Below, piece by piece: positions 1-5,032 of a stretch of DNA of 5,032 nucleotides. Location: positions 1 to 5,032 of the forward strand of contig JAGLNZ010000712.1 of the NCBI GenBank assembly GCA_023139225.1, written 5' to 3'. The position numbers were made by a program, and so were the translations under genes. The notes below the pieces were generated by a model. That model ran no database searches and was not told the origin of the DNA. It worked only from the letters and a program-made list of their open reading frames with translations. Each line of letters opens with the position of its first letter. Within the stretch, counting starts at the first letter, position 1. Origin of the DNA: Desulfobacula sp. GTDB taxonomy: Bacteria; Desulfobacterota; Desulfobacteria; Desulfobacterales; Desulfobacteraceae.

Positions 1-165
1 AAGGGGTTTTAATACCCCGTTAATACAGCGCAGCAGCGTGGTTTTACCTGATCCGTTCCTGCCCATGAGGGCACAGATCCTGCCCGGCCCGACTTCCAGG
101 TTGATACGGGAAATCACCGGGATCTTCCCATATCCTGCGCTGAGATGTTCAACTGCCAGATTCAT
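1..165 (-). CDS. ABC transporter ATP-binding protein, FecE/BtuD/FhuC type (N-terminal 55 residues only)
   Basis: Cytoplasmic ATPase that would power the FecCD-type permease encoded just upstream, importing a metal chelate or cofactor. I translated the minus strand from the ATG at 165; the frame stays open to base 1, giving 55 residues of an expected 250 or so. The beginning has the usual order of the family: a first strand (LAVEHLSAGYG) with an A-loop aromatic at Tyr12, then a Walker A P-loop GRNGSGKT at residues 35-42, followed by TLLRCINGVLKP, a very typical continuation in iron-chelate and B12 ATPases. Walker B, the signature LSGG motif and the H-loop lie outside the window. The start overlaps the permease end by 17 bp, and GAGG at 173-176 sits 7 bases before the ATG. 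The ATPase identity is secure; the substrate is not shown by this fragment. Confidence 0.93.
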   Translation of the reverse strand, partial: MNLAVEHLSAGYGKIPVISRINLEVGPGRICALMGRNGSGKTTLLRCINGVLKPL

Positions 166-1174
166 GTCCAAACCTCGCTTTACCGGCACTGATGACAAGA
201 TAGCCTAAAAAGGGTGCACCAAATATGGATGTGACAATGCTGATGGGGATTTCCGACAGCATGACACTTCTGGCCACGCTGTCCATAACCATTAAAAATA
301 TCCCGCCTAAGACAGCAGTGACCGGGATCAATTTTCTATGTTCCGAGCCTGCCAGATACCTTGCGATATGGGGCACGATCAGCCCGATCCAGGCTATGGT
401 TCCCACGGATGCCACGGAACAGGCCACCATGAGTGTGCTGACAAGGACATAAAATATCCGCCATCTGAAAATATTAATACCCATGGACAGGACATCCTCT
501 TCCCCCTGGGTCATAATGTTCAGACGCCAGGAAAAAATTATCATCAAAAAAATGCCGGGAATCAAAAGCGGCAGGGTCACCTGGACTTTAGCCCAGGAGG
601 CGGTATGAAAACTGCCCATTGTCCAGAAAATAATCTGAGCCAGTTGATCATAGGGATTGGCAAGATACATGATAAAGGAAAGCCCTGCCTGGAATACGGC
701 TGAAATGACAATCCCTGAGATAACGAGAACCGAAGGTGAACTGTCCCGGCTCCAGGAAGCAAGAATATATGCCAGGGTAACGGCAACAAGACCAAATACA
801 AAGGCACTGCTTTGAATGACCCAGGCAACAGGAGTTAAAAACATGATTGCCAGGGCTGCACCAAAACAAGACCCGGCCGTAACCCCCAGGATATTCGGAG
901 CGGCCAGGGGATTCCTGAAAAGTGCCTGGAATACGGCTCCTGCTGTTGAAATGCCGGCGCCTGCCATGATAGTGAGAAGAATTCTAGGGACCCGGATATT
1001 CCAGAAAATCATCATCATTTCCGTGGGTGCGGCAAAATTTTTGTTCTCAATTCCAAAACCTGATAATAAAAGCCCCACAACATGGCCCGGGCTTATGGGA
1101 TAGCGTCCCACAGACAGACAGGTGAATAATGCCGCCATAAAAATAAGGACAATAAGACCAAGCTTTTTAATCAA
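149..1174 (-). CDS. FecCD/BtuC-family ABC transporter permease
   Basis: Inner-membrane permease that, as a homodimer, forms the channel for iron-chelate, haem or cobalamin import. The 341 residues match the usual family length and are strongly hydrophobic throughout, consistent with about ten membrane helices. Family hallmarks are in the expected order: RVPRILLTIMAGAG (61-74), RNPLAAPNILG (87-97), GTIAWIGLIVPHIARYLAGS (258-277), which contains the cytoplasmic coupling region, and SEIPISIVTSIFGAPFLGYL (307-326). The start is TTG at 1174. An in-frame stop lies eight codons upstream with no ATG or GTG between, and the next internal ATG (1138) has no Shine-Dalgarno sequence and would cut into the first helix. 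The TTG overlaps the binding-protein stop as TTGA, so translation is probably coupled. The gene ends inside the ATPase start. The family is certain; the ligand cannot be told. Confidence 0.96.
   Translation of the reverse strand: MIKKLGLIVLIFMAALFTCLSVGRYPISPGHVVGLLLSGFGIENKNFAAPTEMMMIFWNIRVPRILLTIMAGAGISTAGAVFQALFRNPLAAPNILGVTAGSCFGAALAIMFLTPVAWVIQSSAFVFGLVAVTLAYILASWSRDSSPSVLVISGIVISAVFQAGLSFIMYLANPYDQLAQIIFWTMGSFHTASWAKVQVTLPLLIPGIFLMIIFSWRLNIMTQGEEDVLSMGINIFRWRIFYVLVSTLMVACSVASVGTIAWIGLIVPHIARYLAGSEHRKLIPVTAVLGGIFLMVMDSVARSVMLSEIPISIVTSIFGAPFLGYLVISAGKARFGHESGS
173..176 (-). promoter_or_regulatory. Ribosome binding site of the ABC ATPase
   Basis: GAGG on the minus strand lies 7 bases before the ATG at 165, inside the last codons of the permease gene. 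It supports this ATG as the start and so the 17-bp overlap between the two genes. Confidence 0.6.
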
Positions 1175-2202
1175 TTGAGCCGGCCCCCCATCTCTTCAAA
1201 GGTATAGCCTACAAATTTTTTATAAAATTGATTGGCTAATGCCGTCATGTCAATATCTGAAAAAATTTTCGGATAAAGGGTTTTGGCAGACCAGACCACA
1301 CCCAGTACGCAATTGGGCGCAGGATAATCCCACCACCCGATATTGGAGGGAAACGAATATATTTTTCTGTCTTTTATTGCTGTAACGGTTTGAAAATGGG
1401 GATTATTAAAAAGCCTGTCCTTGCCGTAAGTATCAAGAGATGATCCTAAAAACACCACATCCGGGTTCCACATAGCTATCTGCTCAGGCGAGACATCCGC
1501 CCAGAATCCTTTTAATTTATCTGCCACATTCACAGCACCGGAAAGCTCAAGTATCCGGGTTTGCAGCATATTTCCCGTGGCCGCAGAGTAAATACTTTTG
1601 GGGCCTGCAAACATGACTTTTAAAGGCGTTGATCCATGGTCTTTCAACCGCTGTTCAACCATGCCAAGAAGATCCCGGCACGCTTTGATATATTGTTCAC
1701 CTTTTTCCCTGCAGTTGAGGACTTTTGATATCAGACGGATGGCTGCAAAGCTTTCTTCAAAGGTTTCTCCTTTTAAGGCAATGACCGGGACACCGGCATT
1801 TTCAAGCTGCTCCATTTCAGCTTTATCACTGGTTGCATAGAAAAAAACCACTTCCGGATTCAGGCTGACCAGGCCTTCAATACTAAAGCTGTGCCCTCTT
1901 GACAGATCAGGAAGAGCTGCAAATTCCTTGTCAACTCTATTTAAGGACACAGCCTCCCTGCCAAAAATACTTCTTCCAACCAATAGGTGCTGCTGGTTCA
2001 GGGCATAAACGATTTTACCGCCAAAATGATAGAGCGCTGAAATCTTTTTTACCTGTTTTGGAACCTTAACCCTGCGGCCCAGTTGATCTGTTATGGTGAT
2101 GGTTTCCTGCTGCGATTCTTTAAAAAATTCACACCCTGCCATACAACAAAGAGTTAACAGACATACCATAAGGGTCCTGGCTATTTTAACGTTCATCATC
2201 AT
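1171..2202 (-). CDS. Periplasmic substrate-binding lipoprotein of a FecCD-type ABC transporter (PF01497-like)
   Basis: Captures the metal chelate or cofactor in the periplasm and hands it to the permease encoded next. The N-terminus is a lipoprotein signal: Lys6 and Arg9, a hydrophobic stretch, then a lipobox-like Met-Ala-Gly-Cys with the lipidated Cys at 24. The mature part shows the two-lobe TroA/FecB-type fold pattern: TITDQLGRRVKVPKQVKKIS (35-54), SIEGLVSLNPEVVFF (107-121), NAGVPVIALKGETFEE (135-150), a linking helix, then SPEQIAMWNPDVVFLGSS (238-255). The C-terminus carries IGWWDYPAP (288-296) and WSAKTLYPKIF (304-314), ending in FYKKFVGYTFEEM, a layout found in part of this family. At 343 residues it is full length. 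Three ATG codons in a row open the gene; the first forms ATGA with the methyltransferase stop, but the third (2196) has the best spacing from GGGAAG. Ligand unknown; ferric siderophore, corrinoid or another metal chelate are all possible. Confidence 0.93.
   Translation of the reverse strand: MMMNVKIARTLMVCLLTLCCMAGCEFFKESQQETITITDQLGRRVKVPKQVKKISALYHFGGKIVYALNQQHLLVGRSIFGREAVSLNRVDKEFAALPDLSRGHSFSIEGLVSLNPEVVFFYATSDKAEMEQLENAGVPVIALKGETFEESFAAIRLISKVLNCREKGEQYIKACRDLLGMVEQRLKDHGSTPLKVMFAGPKSIYSAATGNMLQTRILELSGAVNVADKLKGFWADVSPEQIAMWNPDVVFLGSSLDTYGKDRLFNNPHFQTVTAIKDRKIYSFPSNIGWWDYPAPNCVLGVVWSAKTLYPKIFSDIDMTALANQFYKKFVGYTFEEMGGRLN
1184..1189 (-). promoter_or_regulatory. Possible G-rich ribosome binding site for the TTG-started permease
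   Basis: A run of six G on the minus strand lies 9 bases before the TTG at 1174, within the last codons of the binding protein. It is an imperfect Shine-Dalgarno match. The four-base stop/start overlap suggests that ribosomes ending the upstream gene may re-initiate here, so a weak site and a rare start codon could be enough. Confidence 0.35.
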
Positions 2203-3032
2203 ACTTCCCAGTAGACAAGGGCTGACCTGTTACCGGCAGGCCAGACATATTTGCCTTGTTCAAGGGTTAAATTTTTTTCCAGCAAATCCAAAAGAAAACC
2301 GTCATAGTTCGAGTCATTTGCAAGATCCAGCCGATTTTTTAACTCATCAAACGCCTCTTTAAAGGAATCATGGGTCCAGGAAGGCCAGTTTCCGTCTTCT
2401 TCCATAATTATATCCGGATAAATATCCATGCATAGAAGTGCATTATAGGCAATCTGAAAATTGGGGCTGTCATAGGGCTGGCCAAAAACCCTACGGGCCG
2501 CAATGGCCATGACGGAATCTATAAAAGGTACCCGCAATACCATAATGCAGGCTTTTATGGCTGTGGCCGACATTTTATTGACAAAAGTTTTAAACCCTTT
2601 AACGCCGTACATGGAATGGGAAGCAAGAATATAATCATGGGGCAAAGCATCATCTTCAGGCCAGGTCCCTGTGACAATATTAATATTGGTGATATTTTCT
2701 TTTTCCATTTTCTGCCTTAAAACCTGCTGCATGGCAGATGAGGGTTCTAATGCCGTTGCTTTTGCAACATATGGTGAAGCAAGCAGGGACCATTTTCCGG
2801 TTCCGGCACCAATATCCAGCAGGGTTGAACCGGGATTGTCTTTTAATTTTTGAATTAAAAAATCCCGGGATGAATCCGGTTTAGACCATCTTTCATCCAC
2901 CATTTCATCAAACTCCTTTGCCTTGTGTTTCCAGAAATCATCATCCTGGTGTTCTTTTTTCCTTGCAAAAGCCCTGTTTTGGATATCAGATAGCTGTTCC
3001 CACAATTTATACCAGTTGGTCAGTGTTTCCAT
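2199..3032 (-). CDS. Class I SAM-dependent methyltransferase
   Basis: A soluble, probably cytoplasmic protein of 277 residues with no signal peptide. It has the Rossmann methyltransferase core: motif I LLDIGAGTGKW (71-81) for S-adenosylmethionine binding, an acidic residue at Glu96 after the second strand (TALEPSSAM) expected to contact the ribose hydroxyls, and a motif II region around HDYILASHSM (132-141). Before the core is a helical, aromatic-rich leader (NWYKLWEQL, FWKHKAKEF), and after it a C-terminal region with NWPSWTHDSF (215-224) ending in SALVYWEV, either of which may help recognise the substrate. The start ATG at 3032 has AGGTGA just upstream. Its stop overlaps the binding-protein start as ATGA, so it is made together with the transporter. 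The acceptor is unknown. My inference is that it modifies the imported chelate or corrinoid, or a chelator made by the cell. It is not a radical-SAM enzyme: no CxxxCxxC is present. Confidence 0.92.
   Translation of the reverse strand: METLTNWYKLWEQLSDIQNRAFARKKEHQDDDFWKHKAKEFDEMVDERWSKPDSSRDFLIQKLKDNPGSTLLDIGAGTGKWSLLASPYVAKATALEPSSAMQQVLRQKMEKENITNINIVTGTWPEDDALPHDYILASHSMYGVKGFKTFVNKMSATAIKACIMVLRVPFIDSVMAIAARRVFGQPYDSPNFQIAYNALLCMDIYPDIIMEEDGNWPSWTHDSFKEAFDELKNRLDLANDSNYDGFLLDLLEKNLTLEQGKYVWPAGNRSALVYWEV
2204..2209 (-). promoter_or_regulatory. Ribosome binding site bearing on the binding-protein start
   Basis: GGGAAG on the minus strand lies 1, 4 and 7 bases before three consecutive ATG codons (2202, 2199, 2196). 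Normal spacing favours the third ATG, giving a protein two residues shorter, with MNVKIARTL as its start. The signal peptide is unaffected. The match to the consensus is only partial. Confidence 0.4.
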
Positions 3033-3036
3033 TTGT

Positions 3037-3042
3037 TCACCT
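3037..3042 (-). promoter_or_regulatory. Ribosome binding site of the methyltransferase
   Basis: AGGTGA on the minus strand is 4 bases from the ATG at 3032. The stretch AGGTG-AACAA-ATG closely resembles the one in front of the truncated binding protein (AGGTG-CGCAA-ATG), with the same spacing. Confidence 0.6.
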
Positions 3043-3074
3043 GTTTATTTTTTTATATGCCTGATGTATTTCTC

Positions 3075-3341
3075 TTATATGTTCTTTATTAAGGTATTTG
3101 TCACGGCACACAGCCTGTCCTGCACCCCCAGTATAAATGCTACCTGGCCTGTAGGCCCTCCCAGCAATGTAATGCGTTTTATGGGATCAGCCACGGCAAA
3201 TATACGGCCTTTCATATCTTTAATGGTACGGGTTTGGTCATAATTATTCTCATTTTCCTTGTCCGAATGAACATATATTCTGAAAAGAAAAATAAAAATA
3301 ATTACTGAAAAGGACAGCCAGAAAATTCTTTTTTTAGTCAT
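3075..3341 (-). CDS. N-terminal fragment of an ABC substrate-binding protein (probable remnant)
   Basis: An 88-residue reading frame that looks like the front of a FecB/BtuF-type binding protein and then stops. Residues 1-25 are a basic start (MTKKR) and a single hydrophobic stretch to about residue 20, a signal peptide or membrane anchor without a lipobox Cys. Residues 38-88 match the opening of the family: TRTIKDMKGRIFAVADPIKR, then LGVQDRLCAVTNTLIK. This lines up with TITDQLGRRVKVPKQVKK and ALNQQHLLVG in the full-length binding protein downstream. About three quarters of the expected length is missing, and neither alternative frame of the 42 bases before the methyltransferase continues the fold. 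The start ATG at 3341 has AAGGTG 5 bases upstream and an in-frame TAA four codons before it, so initiation signals are intact. Most likely a deletion remnant; a short membrane-anchored protein with its own role is less likely but not excluded. Confidence 0.7.
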   Translation of the reverse strand: MTKKRIFWLSFSVIIFIFLFRIYVHSDKENENNYDQTRTIKDMKGRIFAVADPIKRITLLGGPTGQVAFILGVQDRLCAVTNTLIKNI

Positions 3342-3346
3342 TTGCG

Positions 3347-3352
3347 CACCTT
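3347..3352 (-). promoter_or_regulatory. Ribosome binding site of the truncated binding protein
   Basis: AAGGTG on the minus strand lies 5 bases before the ATG at 3341. A good site in front of a truncated gene suggests the fragment may still be translated. Confidence 0.55.
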
Positions 3353-3374
3353 ATAATTCAGGGCCGCAATATCT

Positions 3375-3403
3375 TTTATACCTCAATGCTGTCGCCCTGT
3401 TTG
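3375..3403 (-). promoter_or_regulatory. Weak candidate internal promoter between receptor and transporter genes
   Basis: In the 89-base gap after the receptor gene, the minus strand carries TATAAA (3375-3380), five of six matches to the -10 consensus, 17 bases after CAAACA (3398-3403), which matches only three of six positions of the -35 box. It could give extra transcription of the transport genes independently of the receptor. AT-rich gaps produce such matches by chance, so this is tentative. I saw no convincing Fur-type palindrome here. Confidence 0.18.
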
Positions 3404-3430
3404 CCTATGATCGTGTGCCGAGTTTTTGGA

Positions 3431-5032
3431 TTAAAAGCTCAGCTTCATACCAATTAGAAAACTCCTGCCAGGAGTTGGACCATGACCTTCTTCATAATTT
3501 TCATCAAAAATATTTTTGACTTCTAAAAAAAGATCTGTAGTCAGTTTTTTCCCAAAGGAAATCTCCTGATTTATTCTGGCATTGCACACGAGAAAATCAT
3601 CCATTTTTACTTTATTATCTGAATTGTCATACTCAATCTGCTCCCCGGTATACACGGCCTGGAATGATGTGGACAATCCGAAATCAAAAGCATACCGGAC
3701 ATCCAGAGTTGCCTTATGCTCAGGGATATATTCCGAATCCTTTGCCACACTGGTATTGTCAGCCTTGTCTTCAGATAAGATATAGGTATACCCAAGACCA
3801 ACATCCAGATTTCCGGGAGGTGTAATATTAAGCTGGGTTTCAAACCCTTGAATTTTTGTTTCACCCTTATTAACGTATTGCCAGCTGCCGCTTGGTCTTT
3901 CCCGGGTGATCCTGTCTTCAATATCATTAAAAAATACTGCCATGGTTACATCCGCAACATCACGGAACTTTTTGCCTGCACCAATTTCGTAAGAAATGGT
4001 CTTCTGGGCTTTCAGACTCTGGTTTCCACCGGCAAGATTACTGTACAACTCCTGCATCTGCGGGAATCTTGTCTTTTTGCTAATTGATGCATATATGTTA
4101 AAATCATCAGTAACATCAAAGGCTGCCCCGGCCTGGGGATTCCAGACCTCGGTCTTATCACGATTTATTCCGCCATAAGCTTTGACAGGGTCATGCACAT
4201 CATAACTGATACCGGCATTGATAGTCAGTTTGTCAAAAAATCGAACCTCGTCTTCAATGCCAAAGGAGTAGATATTGATTTCATATTCTTCTTTGGGTTG
4301 AAGTCCCTCAGATGCCCAACCCATTATAACGCTTCGGGTGGTAGCATCATAATATTCCTGCTGGATATGATTATCTTTCATATGGCTTACGCCCATCTTG
4401 ACCAGGCTTACATCACCGAAATCAAGATATGCATGAACTTCACCACCAAGGGTATAGTCATCATAAGCGCTTTGTTCAAACCACTTTCTTGAAGTGGTAT
4501 GATCTGCATCCCAGCTCACATCTTCGAGAACATCGTCATGATCCACATAATATACTCTGGATCTTATGGACAAAACCTTTGTAAAATCATGCTCTCCAGC
4601 CAGGCTTACATGCCACTGGTCCCATTTGTTAAATTTCCAGTAACGGCTGTTTTCCGTGGGACAGCCTTTTTCATTCTGATGGTAATCAAAAGATATGTAA
4701 AATTTTGAATTATTATCAACCTCGTATCCGATTTTTGAGTTAAATGTATTTTTTGTAAAATAACTTAAATCCCTGGTCCCGCCATCTTCATTATAGTCAG
4801 TTCCCAAACCGGTTCTGGCGTTATTTGGATCAAAATCATCAGAAACATCAAACCCGTCCGTTGTCCTATGACTTCCGGTAATCCAATAATTAAATTTTCC
4901 AACGGATGCACCATGATTGAATACATAGTTTTGGGTATTATTTGCCCCAAATGATGTGGTAACGCTGGTAAAGGGTTTTTCTCCTCCCTTTTTGGTAATA
5001 ATATTAATCACACCGCCCATTGTGTTTGGGCC
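3431..5032 (-). CDS. TonB-dependent outer-membrane receptor (N-terminus beyond window)
   Basis: Outer-membrane beta-barrel that takes up a scarce ligand using energy from TonB-ExbB-ExbD. The frame is open to the right edge, giving 533 residues. The first visible residues, GPNTMGGVINIITKKGG, are the highly typical end of the plug domain, so the ATG at 5020 is an internal Met and not the start. Signal peptide, TonB box and most of the plug are missing. The rest alternates aromatic and polar residues as barrel strands do, and ends with NIFDENYEEGHGPTPGRSFL and a final Phe, the signature of the last strand recognised by the BAM machinery. An Asp/Asn-rich loop near visible residues 56-80 (DVSDDFDPNNARTG onward) could bind calcium as in BtuB, which is inference. 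It is followed by an 89-base gap and the transporter genes, so it most likely supplies their ligand. Substrate not determinable from sequence; a BtuB-, siderophore- or haem-type receptor are all possible. Confidence 0.94.
   Translation of the reverse strand, partial: GPNTMGGVINIITKKGGEKPFTSVTTSFGANNTQNYVFNHGASVGKFNYWITGSHRTTDGFDVSDDFDPNNARTGLGTDYNEDGGTRDLSYFTKNTFNSKIGYEVDNNSKFYISFDYHQNEKGCPTENSRYWKFNKWDQWHVSLAGEHDFTKVLSIRSRVYYVDHDDVLEDVSWDADHTTSRKWFEQSAYDDYTLGGEVHAYLDFGDVSLVKMGVSHMKDNHIQQEYYDATTRSVIMGWASEGLQPKEEYEINIYSFGIEDEVRFFDKLTINAGISYDVHDPVKAYGGINRDKTEVWNPQAGAAFDVTDDFNIYASISKKTRFPQMQELYSNLAGGNQSLKAQKTISYEIGAGKKFRDVADVTMAVFFNDIEDRITRERPSGSWQYVNKGETKIQGFETQLNITPPGNLDVGLGYTYILSEDKADNTSVAKDSEYIPEHKATLDVRYAFDFGLSTSFQAVYTGEQIEYDNSDNKVKMDDFLVCNARINQEISFGKKLTTDLFLEVKNIFDENYEEGHGPTPGRSFLIGMKLSF

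Noticed and set aside
225..1103. Several plus-strand and alternative minus-strand open frames across the permease gene
   Set aside because: They are shadows of the strongly conserved FecCD permease; none shows a recognisable domain or a good ribosome binding site.
1598..2362. Plus-strand frames opposite the binding protein and methyltransferase
   Set aside because: Their products have low-complexity, unconvincing composition, and they lie fully opposite genes with clear family motifs.
3033..3120. Possible frameshift rescuing the truncated binding protein
   Set aside because: I read all three minus-strand frames past the stop at 3075; each ends within a few codons to the methyltransferase start, and none resembles the rest of a binding protein.
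3359..3399. Inverted repeat cagggc / gccctg in the gap after the receptor gene
   Set aside because: The 6-bp arms are separated by 29 bases and no T-run follows on the minus strand, so it is not a credible terminator and may be chance.
3582..4708. Multiple frames opposite or out of phase with the receptor gene
   Set aside because: The receptor frame is continuous with plug and barrel signatures; the others have no domain features and overlap it entirely.
5018..5020. ATG as start of the TonB-dependent receptor
   Set aside because: The frame continues upstream to the window edge as GPNT, and the Met lies inside the plug motif that normally sits well over a hundred residues into the protein.

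Overview
The window looks like part of a single operon on the minus strand, so it reads from right to left. It encodes TonB-dependent uptake of a metal chelate or metal-bearing cofactor. In transcription order it holds an outer-membrane TonB-dependent receptor (3431-5032, front end cut by the window edge), an 88-residue N-terminal piece of a periplasmic binding protein (3075-3341), a class I SAM-dependent methyltransferase (2199-3032), a full-length lipoprotein substrate-binding protein (1171-2202), a FecCD/BtuC-type permease (149-1174), and the start of the matching ABC ATPase (1-165, cut by the left edge after the Walker A motif).

The host is a Gram-negative bacterium, because an outer-membrane barrel and a TonB-type receptor are present. 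The moderate base composition, the protein style and a FecCD cassette carrying a methyltransferase would fit an anaerobic sulfate reducer or related Desulfobacterota. That placement is an impression from sequence style, not something the window proves.

The last four genes are tightly packed. The methyltransferase stop overlaps the binding-protein start as ATGA. The binding-protein stop overlaps the permease start as TTGA. The permease end overlaps the ATPase start by 17 bp. This argues for one mRNA and translational coupling. The expected route is receptor (outer membrane), then binding lipoprotein (periplasm), then permease dimer with ATPase (inner membrane). The cytoplasmic methyltransferase is the non-transport member and may act on the imported ligand, on a chelator made by the cell, or on something unrelated. 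The ligand cannot be fixed from sequence; ferric siderophore, corrinoid, haem or another metal chelate all remain possible.

The points most worth a second look are the methyltransferase built into the transport operon and the truncated binding protein just upstream of it, which has its own good ribosome binding site. No RNA gene, CRISPR array, mobile element or strong terminator was seen. The main operon promoter must lie beyond the right edge. No stretch longer than about 90 bases lacks a gene.
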